Positions 1 through 5,324 of a DNA stretch of 5,827 nt are shown here, piece by piece (within the stretch, counting starts at the first letter, position 1; every line of letters begins with the position of its first letter). Position numbers and translations under genes: made by a program. The stretch covers positions 1 to 5,827 of the forward strand of contig JABXGS010000187.1 of NCBI GenBank assembly GCA_016550425.1, written 5' to 3'. The notes beneath the pieces were generated by a model. It ran no database searches. It saw nothing but the letters and a program-made list of their open reading frames with translations, and was not told where the DNA came from. The DNA is from an archaeon. Its GTDB lineage: Archaea; Asgardarchaeota; Hermodarchaeia; Hermodarchaeales; Hermodarchaeaceae.

Positions 1-1007
1 ATATCGAGAATCACCCCATGACCAGGCTTCATGAGCTTCTTCCATTCCGGGGTTGAAGTCTTTCCGAATAGATTGAGACTTTGCAGATTGTCTAACCATC
101 CAAGAAGCGCTTCCCTTGTACGGGTATTAATTGAAGGATCTTTTTCTAAGGCTGATATCAAATCGCTTAAATCATAAGGTTGTCCTTTTCGGACAGACCG
201 TAGAGTTCTAATTACTCTAGTTAACTCACGAACTTGGATAGTACCCATTTCAGGTGAATAGGTAGCAAAGGCTTTTGCGTTCATCGCTGGTGTGGCAAGT
301 TCAATTAATGGACTCCGAATTACTACTAACCGTTCCTCAGCATCTTTTCCCCTTATCTCTTGAGATTCTGTTAAACCGGTATATTCACCATGAACATCAA
401 TTACTAAAACTGCTGGACGTCCTTGGCTGGCTTTCCTGGAAAAGAGCTCTTCTAGCATAACAGCAGCAGCATAACTTTTACCTGCTCCACTCATGGCTAA
501 GAGGGCAACGTGTTTCTGATATAACTTAGTTAAATTGAACAAAGCGGGAACATTATGAAAAAGTAACTGACCAAGATGAAGGCCATCCTTTTCAAATCCC
601 AGGAAATCAGATAGCAGTTTTGAGTCTGGTGTAGAAACAACTGCACCGGGTGAGGGTGGGTAAGTAATACGTTGAATACGCCCTTTCTCAAAAATCCCCA
701 ACGGTTTAGCTTGTGCTAAGACATATTCCCACCGATCGATAGGAAAAATTGCTCCAAAGGGTTTTCCTTGGCGCGTAAACTCGTGCACGGCATCAACTTG
801 CGAGAAATAACGATTTGTCTTGAAAACCTGTTCGACATGGGCAATTACCACTCCCTCTTCAGTTTCAACTGAAACGTACTGTCCAACATGAACGGGTATC
901 TTTCTATCATTATTTAGTTCATCACGTTTTCCGATGACAAAGGATATCTTCTCTGTCGACGGGCCATCTTCTGTGCATACAACAGTTCCAAGTGTTTCCT
1001 GGGTCAT
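1..1007 (-). CDS. herA: HerA-type DNA translocase/helicase ATPase, partial (C-terminus beyond window)
   Basis: HerA is a hexameric FtsK/VirB4-like ATPase that pumps duplex DNA and drives resection of broken ends together with the NurA nuclease. Translating the minus strand from the ATG at 1007 gives 335 residues with no stop before the window edge, against roughly 500-600 for the family, so the C-terminal third is missing. Residues 1-110 fit the N-terminal HAS-barrel region. The ATPase core begins near residue 140. The Walker A loop is AMSGAGKS (residues 171-178, Lys177), with Ala in place of the usual first Gly. The HerA-characteristic D-x-H-G-E-Y motif is at residues 204-209. The second acidic (Walker B) motif and the arginine finger would lie outside the window. 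The start is fixed by a good AAGGTGA ribosome site 7 bases upstream. The gene follows nurA by 17 bases, the classic operon order. The assignment is strong from motifs plus context. Confidence 0.93.
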   Translation of the reverse strand, partial: MTQETLGTVVCTEDGPSTEKISFVIGKRDELNNDRKIPVHVGQYVSVETEEGVVIAHVEQVFKTNRYFSQVDAVHEFTRQGKPFGAIFPIDRWEYVLAQAKPLGIFEKGRIQRITYPPSPGAVVSTPDSKLLSDFLGFEKDGLHLGQLLFHNVPALFNLTKLYQKHVALLAMSGAGKSYAAAVMLEELFSRKASQGRPAVLVIDVHGEYTGLTESQEIRGKDAEERLVVIRSPLIELATPAMNAKAFATYSPEMGTIQVRELTRVIRTLRSVRKGQPYDLSDLISALEKDPSINTRTREALLGWLDNLQSLNLFGKTSTPEWKKLMKPGHGVILD

Positions 1008-1014
1008 TTGATGT

Positions 1015-1021
1015 TCACCTT
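1015..1021 (-). promoter_or_regulatory. Ribosome binding site of herA
   Basis: Read on the minus strand, AAGGTGA lies in the 17-base nurA-herA gap and ends 7 bases before the herA ATG at 1007. It matches the archaeal anti-Shine-Dalgarno (complement of GGAGGTGATC). It decides the start codon and implies that herA is translated from the nurA transcript with its own initiation site. Confidence 0.75.
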
Positions 1022-1024
1022 CTC

Positions 1025-2197
1025 TTAATGAAACGGCATTCTTTCCCGACGGAGTTTCAACAGACTCTGAGGATAACCTATTCGATTTGCTAATTGCGTA
1101 AATAGAAAGTCAAGATCACGTTCAATTAACCGCGCCTGAGAATCTGCGTCAATGAGCACAGTGGGAAGAGCAAATCCTTCATTCTCAGAGGACATTGGAA
1201 GTAGTATCGAACTAACTTTTTCTACAATCCGCGCTGGATCAAAGGAACCTGTAAAAATCTCAATTCTTAGAGGATAATCAAATTGCGCGGTTCGCAGATA
1301 AATACAGACAAGATTTCTATTGTTTAAGACATCCTCAGCATCCACCTCAAGTGAGTCATCGAATTTTTCTCCATTTAATCGCATTATTGGTGATCGTTCA
1401 CCAACATCAAGTGTTCTGAAAAAGAAATCAGTATCGTAACTGGTTCGTAATATTGTTCGATAATCCATCTGTAACAAGGATTTCAAACCTGCATGTTGTT
1501 TTATCAGATGTGGTAGAATCTCGCCAAATATCTTAATGAATCGTTGGCTTCGACTATCTTTCACAACTCCAGCTAGCAACGTTCCTGTTTCACGAGTTTT
1601 TTCATAAAGTTCATCAAAGAGTGCTGTAATCCGTTCATATTTTGCCGAGAATACTGATTGATTGGAAGGCCGATCACTGATATGTGGCCTTAGTGACCCA
1701 TCTAGTAAAAGCAGTTCTACAGGATGATGATCTTGAACGCGGATTGCCAATTCAAGTTCAGCCCTGAGTCTTTCGAGAGAAGCACTCACCTCTGCTTCAC
1801 GCCAAGATATGGGATTTAATTCTGCTTTCACCGTCGGGGGCGTCGATTTTTCAGGAAAATAGATTGCTGATACCCGATTTGATGGTGTAAACTCAAAAAT
1901 TGTAGCACAAGCACGGGTAATTACAAGTTCGATACCTCGCAGGGTCTTCTTAAGGAGTCCTCCATCAACACCACCCACGCGCAGTCCAGTAAGATCAATT
2001 GGTTTCACGGTTTGTGCAAGTTGAGCATCACATAGATACTGTTGGGCTAACGGAATGTTTTCATGTAAATTCAGCCTTTGACGTTCACCTCGAATTATCG
2101 ATGCAAACGAATTTCTTTTTTCTTCAATGACCTGAATTTTATCTGCAATCTTCTGTATCGTCTCATCGAGCGCCCAAAGCTCCCTAATTGTTTTCAT
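1025..2197 (-). CDS. nurA: NurA 5'-3' nuclease
   Basis: NurA is a manganese-dependent RNase H-like nuclease that forms a dimer on the HerA hexamer and degrades DNA 5'-3' at double-strand breaks, giving 3' tails for RadA. The product is 390 residues, within the family's usual range. Residues 10-45 look like the N-terminal helical segment. The first catalytic motif is GVDGG (76-80, Asp78), where many members have DGS. A long acidic helix (about 133-155) carries the candidate second metal ligand (Glu134, 136, 142 or 147). The third motif is LLLLDGSLRP (162-171, Asp166). The C-terminal block LPTVLIDADSQAR (344-356) corresponds to the family's final conserved segment; where I expect an A-H pair it reads A-D. 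The gene starts at the ATG at 2197 behind a modest AAGGGG site (2207-2212) and stops with TAA 17 bases before herA. Coupling to herA makes the call firm; mre11 and rad50 are not in view. Confidence 0.92.
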   Translation of the reverse strand: MKTIRELWALDETIQKIADKIQVIEEKRNSFASIIRGERQRLNLHENIPLAQQYLCDAQLAQTVKPIDLTGLRVGGVDGGLLKKTLRGIELVITRACATIFEFTPSNRVSAIYFPEKSTPPTVKAELNPISWREAEVSASLERLRAELELAIRVQDHHPVELLLLDGSLRPHISDRPSNQSVFSAKYERITALFDELYEKTRETGTLLAGVVKDSRSQRFIKIFGEILPHLIKQHAGLKSLLQMDYRTILRTSYDTDFFFRTLDVGERSPIMRLNGEKFDDSLEVDAEDVLNNRNLVCIYLRTAQFDYPLRIEIFTGSFDPARIVEKVSSILLPMSSENEGFALPTVLIDADSQARLIERDLDFLFTQLANRIGYPQSLLKLRRERMPFH

Positions 2198-2242
2198 TTA
2201 GGCTAGCCCCTTCTACATTTTCACAGTTTAACTAGTCAATGT

Positions 2243-2255
2243 CTAAAATTAAATC
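2243..2255. promoter_or_regulatory. Putative shared TATA element between nurA and the HD gene
   Basis: The 84-base gap between the divergent genes holds one clearly AT-rich block, CTAAAATTAAATC, which reads TATA-like on both strands. Its centre is about 33 bases before the HD-protein ATG (2282), predicting a transcript start near 2275 and an almost leaderless mRNA; no Shine-Dalgarno precedes that ATG. In the other direction it is about 52 bases from the nurA ATG, predicting a start near 2223 and a leader of about 25 bases that contains AAGGGG (2207-2212). A second candidate, CTCTATAAAC at 2265-2274, is too close to the HD start to serve it but could serve nurA with a longer leader. Inferred from position and composition only. 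Confidence 0.4.
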
Positions 2256-2281
2256 GTGGTAACACTCTATAAACGCAACCA

Positions 2282-2869
2282 ATGTCATCCCTTATCCCCC
2301 CTCTAGAAGATGCCCGGAAGCTGCTTTATGAAATCATTTCCGATCCTCAGATACGACGGCATTGTGAAGCAACTCGGATTAAGGCAGTACAAATTGCAAA
2401 TATGATAGCAACAAAGGTCCAATGTGATATAGATTTAGTAGAAATTGGTGGGCTGCTGCATGATATCGGTCGAGCTAAGAAACATGATGTGACACACGGG
2501 TATGTTGGGGGACAGTTATTACTCAAACATCAATATCCCAAAGGCATTAGAAAGATAGTTGAAAAACACGTTTTGGGCGGATTTACAAAATTTGAAGCAG
2601 AAACCTTGGGATTGCCAAACCGGGACTTTATTCCCGAAACCTGGGAAGAAAAAATTGTATGTGTTGCTGATAAACTAAGAATATATGAGTGGGATGGAAT
2701 ATCTCAACCCCAAGATTGGCTAACTGAGGTCAATAAACGTTTTTCAAAACTAACTCAACATTTTGGCTCAGGAGAACCTTATCATTCATCGATGGAACGG
2801 GCTAGGCAGTTCACACAGGAATTGGCAGTTCAAGCTGGGTCTAGCTTAAACATTAAGGAACCAAAATAA
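2282..2869 (+). CDS. HDIG-domain metal-dependent phosphohydrolase (TIGR00295-like)
   Basis: A soluble 195-residue protein that is almost entirely one HD domain, the fold of metal-dependent phosphohydrolases acting on nucleotides or phosphodiesters. The metal-ligand pattern is complete: His27 (in RRHCEAT), His60-Asp61 in the signature LLHDIGR (58-64), His72 (THGYVGG), His96 (VEKHVLGG) and Asp130 (VADKL). The HDIG form and the size match the archaeal family annotated as TIGR00295/COG1418-like predicted HD hydrolases, whose physiological substrate I do not know. There is no signal peptide, membrane segment or fused sensor domain. The ATG at 2282 has no ribosome site ahead of it, which fits a near-leaderless transcript from the TATA-like element at 2243-2255. 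The last 17 bases overlap the end of the convergent membrane-kinase gene. The fold and active site are sure; the reaction is not. Confidence 0.85.
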   Translation: MSSLIPPLEDARKLLYEIISDPQIRRHCEATRIKAVQIANMIATKVQCDIDLVEIGGLLHDIGRAKKHDVTHGYVGGQLLLKHQYPKGIRKIVEKHVLGGFTKFEAETLGLPNRDFIPETWEEKIVCVADKLRIYEWDGISQPQDWLTEVNKRFSKLTQHFGSGEPYHSSMERARQFTQELAVQAGSSLNIKEPK

Positions 2870-3644
2870 TGGAAAAAAGTGGTGGATAAATCACCAATGC
2901 CAAAACAAAGACGATTACTGTGGTCAGAAGTGGAACCGTAAGATTATCAGCACCAGCGGGGCTAAAAGCTTCGATTATAGTTGCAGACAAAGCACAGATG
3001 AAGCTGAGAATGAGTATTTGTAATATATTGAAAATTGGGAAACCACCTGTGGCAAAATAATCCAGAAACAACCAACAAATCCAGCTGCCAAAGAAGGATC
3101 CGAAAAATACAGCTATGGATCCCTCAACACTTCGAGTTGCTTTCCAGATTGTATACTTATGTTTGCCGAACTTCATTCCCACTATGGGGGCGATTCCGTC
3201 TCCAAGATACATGGCCGTTAGAGCCATTGCCGCAAGCACATAAACGGGAGTCAATGGGGGAATAAGTGTGAAAATTGATACTAGAATCGTTATTGAAATT
3301 GCATATAGAAAAGGTCCCCAAATATGTCCTGAGAGATAATCTTCTTCGCGCGCCATTACCTCGAACATGGTTTTGAGACTCTTAATAGGGCTTTTGGGGG
3401 ATGCAAGGAAAATCAGAATGACAAAAGAAACGGCCACGATAATTGCTGCCCAAGCATGTGTGTAAAATGGGATTGTGAAAACAGAGAACCCAGCAAATAG
3501 GTGAATAAATTTTCGAGTCATTGCAGGAGGGTAATTACGCCATCTTCGCAAGCCTTCCCCGATAACCAGAACACCAATAACCCAAATGAATGCAATAGCC
3601 AGAACGATTAAATCAGTTGAAGTGGGGAACGCTGGTTGCATCAT
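2853..3644 (-). CDS. Polyprenol/dolichol/phytol kinase family membrane protein (SEC59/VTE5-like)
   Basis: An integral membrane protein of 263 residues with about seven hydrophobic segments (roughly 11-30, 47-62, 64-81, 107-129, 133-148, 177-196, 204-226 and 236-260). Family landmarks of the CTP-dependent lipid-alcohol kinases and related cytidylyltransferases are present in order: TRKFIHLFAG (43-52), YLGDGIAP (146-153, Asp149), G-x-K-x-GKHKYT (156-165), TRSVEGS (170-176, Arg171 where Lys is common) and E225 followed by G-A-D-N (231-234). In Archaea such enzymes are thought to phosphorylate dolichol or geranylgeraniol-type alcohols for glycan carriers or lipid salvage; which alcohol cannot be read from sequence. 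The start is either of two adjacent ATGs (3644 or 3641). The AGGTGG site at 3648-3653 is only 3 bases from the first but 6 from the second, so Met2 may be the true start. A phosphatidate cytidylyltransferase-like role is the main alternative. Confidence 0.82.
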   Translation of the reverse strand: MMQPAFPTSTDLIVLAIAFIWVIGVLVIGEGLRRWRNYPPAMTRKFIHLFAGFSVFTIPFYTHAWAAIIVAVSFVILIFLASPKSPIKSLKTMFEVMAREEDYLSGHIWGPFLYAISITILVSIFTLIPPLTPVYVLAAMALTAMYLGDGIAPIVGMKFGKHKYTIWKATRSVEGSIAVFFGSFFGSWICWLFLDYFATGGFPIFNILQILILSFICALSATIIEAFSPAGADNLTVPLLTTVIVFVLALVIYPPLFSIILVP

Positions 3645-3647
3645 ACA

Positions 3648-3653
3648 CCACCT
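3648..3653 (-). promoter_or_regulatory. Ribosome binding site of the membrane kinase gene
   Basis: Minus-strand AGGTGG matches the core of the archaeal Shine-Dalgarno. It lies 3 bases before the ATG at 3644 and 6 bases before the ATG at 3641. The spacing favours the second ATG as the main start, shortening the protein by one residue. Confidence 0.6.
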
Positions 3654-3684
3654 ACTTCATTCGTTTCGCGTCTTATACTTTCAA

Positions 3685-3695
3685 CTATTTATACT
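3685..3695. promoter_or_regulatory. Putative bidirectional TATA element between kinase and HTH genes
   Basis: CTATTTATACT sits almost in the middle of the 94-base divergent gap. On the plus strand TATTTATAC lies about 26 bases before position 3716, giving a short leader that contains AAGGTGA (3721-3727) before the HTH-gene ATG at 3739. On the minus strand the same bases read AGTATAAATAG, a near-ideal archaeal TATA box. There it predicts a start near 3664 and a leader of about 20 bases that includes AGGTGG before the kinase ATG. One element could therefore serve both genes. An additional minus-strand AAGTATAAGA (3672-3681) exists but would start transcription too near the ribosome site. Inferred from sequence and spacing. 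Confidence 0.55.
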
Positions 3696-3720
3696 GGGTG
3701 GGAGCCATCAAAGATTCTTT

Positions 3721-3727
3721 AAGGTGA
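3721..3727 (+). promoter_or_regulatory. Ribosome binding site of the HTH regulator
   Basis: AAGGTGA is a strong match to the archaeal Shine-Dalgarno. It lies 11 bases before the ATG at 3739, slightly long. A second in-frame ATG at 3748 is 20 bases away and too far. The site supports 3739 over an upstream in-frame ATG at 3586, which lies inside the opposite-strand kinase gene and upstream of the predicted promoter. The in-frame GTG within this site (3724) is a weak alternative start. Confidence 0.6.
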
Positions 3728-3738
3728 GAAGTATTTCT

Positions 3739-4485
3739 ATGGATAGAATGGACCAAGGTGCACGCGACAATCTACTCCGCAGTATAGCTGGTGAAATTAC
3801 TTTAGCTGAGAATCCTGGGCGAATCATGCGCAAATGGCGGGAACAATTTGGCGTCGCTCAGCATGAATTAGCCGATCACCTTGGGATTTCTCCTTCAGTG
3901 ATAAGTGATTATGAAAGTGGTCGGAGAAAATCACCACGAGTTGAAACAATTCGAAAATTTGCTGAAAGTCTTATATCAATTGATGAAAGCCGGGGAAGCC
4001 AAATTGTAAAGGCTTTCATCCGGCTACTTGGCCAGGAGATTCCTTCGGATATTTTATTAGACATACGAGAGTTTCCTGCTGCAATTCCTGTAAAACTGCT
4101 TACCGATCACTTAGAGTGCAAAACGGTTGTTGAAGATATTATTCAAGATCGTGAAATTTTTGGTTACACGACTATTGATAGTCTCCGAGCCATTCTCCAA
4201 CTCTCTCCTGAGCAAATGTTGAAACTATATGGAGCGACTCCACACCGTGCCGCAATCTTTACTCGCGTTAGTACAGGTCGGTCGCCAATGGTTGCTATTC
4301 GAACATCACAAATGGGATTGGGACCTGCAGTACGCCCCTCAGTTGTCATTCTTCATGGACCTAAAAAAGTAGATTCTGTTGCCTGTAAAATTGCGGAAGT
4401 TGAAAAGATTCCTCTATACCTTTCTTCTATCAAAGAAACCGAAGACCTAGTAAAAAGGCTGCGAAACTTTAAGCCCGGGGTGTAA
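3739..4485 (+). CDS. XRE-type HTH transcriptional regulator with C-terminal sensor-like domain (COG1709-like)
   Basis: Probably a cytoplasmic DNA-binding regulator, 248 residues from the ATG at 3739. An N-terminal helix (about 8-25) precedes a cro/C1-type helix-turn-helix at 28-79, with the typical pattern of a scanning helix (QHELADHLGIS, 41-51), a recognition helix (PSVISDYESGRR, 52-63) and the SPRVETI segment (65-71). The remainder (about 85-248) is not a known enzyme to me. It contains FGYTTIDSL (141-149), a conserved-looking RVSTGRSPMVAIR (176-188) and an alternating strand/helix ending VVILHG...ACKIAEVEKIPLYLSS (202-230). That ending resembles small ligand-sensing alpha/beta domains. 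The overall size and order fit the archaeal COG1709 predicted regulators, whose targets I do not know. The frame is open further upstream to 3586, but that part overlaps the divergent gene and is judged untranslated. It is followed 8 bases later by the GPN GTPase, so the two are likely co-expressed. Autoregulation at 3685-3695 is possible but not shown. Confidence 0.82.
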   Translation: MDRMDQGARDNLLRSIAGEITLAENPGRIMRKWREQFGVAQHELADHLGISPSVISDYESGRRKSPRVETIRKFAESLISIDESRGSQIVKAFIRLLGQEIPSDILLDIREFPAAIPVKLLTDHLECKTVVEDIIQDREIFGYTTIDSLRAILQLSPEQMLKLYGATPHRAAIFTRVSTGRSPMVAIRTSQMGLGPAVRPSVVILHGPKKVDSVACKIAEVEKIPLYLSSIKETEDLVKRLRNFKPGV

Positions 4486-4493
4486 ACCAAGAA

Positions 4494-5261
4494 GTGCATG
4501 CCATTTATTTTGTTGGTACAGCAGGATCAGGAAAATCAACTCTAACGGATCAGTTCGCTCGTTGGTTACGGGATTCTAAAATCAGTGTAGGTACCGTAAA
4601 TCTAGACCCGGGTGTCTTACAACTTCCTTATGGGCCGGATATCGACGTTAGAGATTTTGTCTCACTTCAAGGAACTATGGAAAAATACAACTTGGGTCCT
4701 AATGGTGGGCTAATCGCTTCTATCGATTTAATAAGCTCCCACTTAGAAACTCTTCAAGATGAAATCAAAGACCTTGGCGTCGATTTCTTATTATTTGATA
4801 CTCCAGGGCAAATTGAATTGTTTGCATTTCGAGAGACCGGACCAATTATTGTATCGAGTCTTGGTGAAAAAAGCAAAATGCTCATTTATCTAGTCGATGC
4901 CGCATTAGGGAAAACCCCTGCCGGAATGATTTCATCGCTTTTGCTTTCCGCTTCTGTACTAGTTCGTTTTAATTTACCTCAACTGAATGTATTATCTAGA
5001 GCTGACCTTCTTAGTGAGGAGCAATTAGAGCAATTAACAAGCTGGCTTGATGATAGTGCTCAGCTAATTTTCGCGCTTCAGGAAACAAGAAACGAATTAC
5101 AAATTGAGCTTTCGAGCGACCTAGTCAATGCCATTCAGCGTATCTTTTCTGGGTTAGATGTAGTCCCTGTGTCTGCCTTGAATCTGGAAAATTTAGATCT
5201 TCTATTTTCTCACGTCTCGAATGTCTTAACTGGCGGAGAAGGATTTGAAGTCTTTAGATAA
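4494..5261 (+). CDS. GPN-loop GTPase (archaeal GPN1/2/3 homologue)
   Basis: Archaeal homologue of the GPN GTPases, homodimeric SIMIBI-class enzymes; in eukaryotes GPN1-3 help assemble and import RNA polymerase II, and in Archaea the role is unsettled. The 255 residues match the family (Pyrococcus PAB0955-like). All signature motifs are visible: Walker A GTAGSGKST (8-16), NLDPG (36-40), the switch-I region DIDVRD (49-54), the defining LGPNGG loop (67-72), DTPGQIE (102-108), a G4 motif SRAD (168-171) where SKxD or NKxD is usual, and a G5-like VSAL (226-229). The start is a GTG at 4494, which aligns the P-loop at residue 8 as expected. The only nearby ATG (4498) is out of frame. GGGGTG at 4477-4482, inside the end of the upstream gene, may act as a ribosome site, implying translational coupling to the HTH regulator 8 bases before. 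It ends in TAA. Confidence 0.93.
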   Translation: MHAIYFVGTAGSGKSTLTDQFARWLRDSKISVGTVNLDPGVLQLPYGPDIDVRDFVSLQGTMEKYNLGPNGGLIASIDLISSHLETLQDEIKDLGVDFLLFDTPGQIELFAFRETGPIIVSSLGEKSKMLIYLVDAALGKTPAGMISSLLLSASVLVRFNLPQLNVLSRADLLSEEQLEQLTSWLDDSAQLIFALQETRNELQIELSSDLVNAIQRIFSGLDVVPVSALNLENLDLLFSHVSNVLTGGEGFEVFR

Positions 5262-5324
5262 TGTTATTCGACTAAAAGGTTTTAATTTGGCATCGCTTGA
5301 TGTATGAGCTACCCGGTGAAGTGT
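5262..5324 (+). promoter_or_regulatory. Intergenic promoter region of the acyl-CoA synthetase gene
   Basis: A 63-base gap. It holds TTTTAATTT (5280-5288), a plausible TATA-like box whose centre predicts a transcript start near 5310, then CGGTGAA with the Shine-Dalgarno core GGTGA at 5315-5319, 5 bases before the ATG at 5325. This arrangement favours 5325 over the in-frame ATG at 5304, which lacks a ribosome site and would lie upstream of the predicted transcript start. Suggests a separate transcript from the GTPase. No stem-loop or clear T-run terminator for the GTPase gene is seen. Confidence 0.4.

Noticed and set aside
275..460. Plus-strand open frame of 61 codons
   Set aside because: Lies wholly opposite the HerA ATPase core, including its D-x-H-G-E-Y motif; no ribosome site and no recognisable family. 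It is a shadow of the real gene.
3035..3265. Plus-strand open frame of 76 codons
   Set aside because: Antisense to the conserved GDG and VEGS region of the membrane kinase; composition looks like a reverse-strand shadow and there is no initiation signal.
3586..3738. Fifty-one-codon N-terminal extension of the HTH regulator starting at an ATG at 3586
   Set aside because: It would overlap the divergent kinase gene and include the likely promoter. The extension has no family character, and AAGGTGA at 3721-3727 points to the ATG at 3739.
4164..4349. Minus-strand open frame of 61 codons
   Set aside because: Antisense to the C-terminal domain of the HTH regulator, with no promoter or ribosome site; a shadow.
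5304..5324. Upstream in-frame ATG giving seven extra residues to the acyl-CoA synthetase subunit
   Set aside because: No ribosome site precedes it, whereas GGTGA lies 5 bases before the ATG at 5325, whose product begins MSKVDDII like typical beta subunits.
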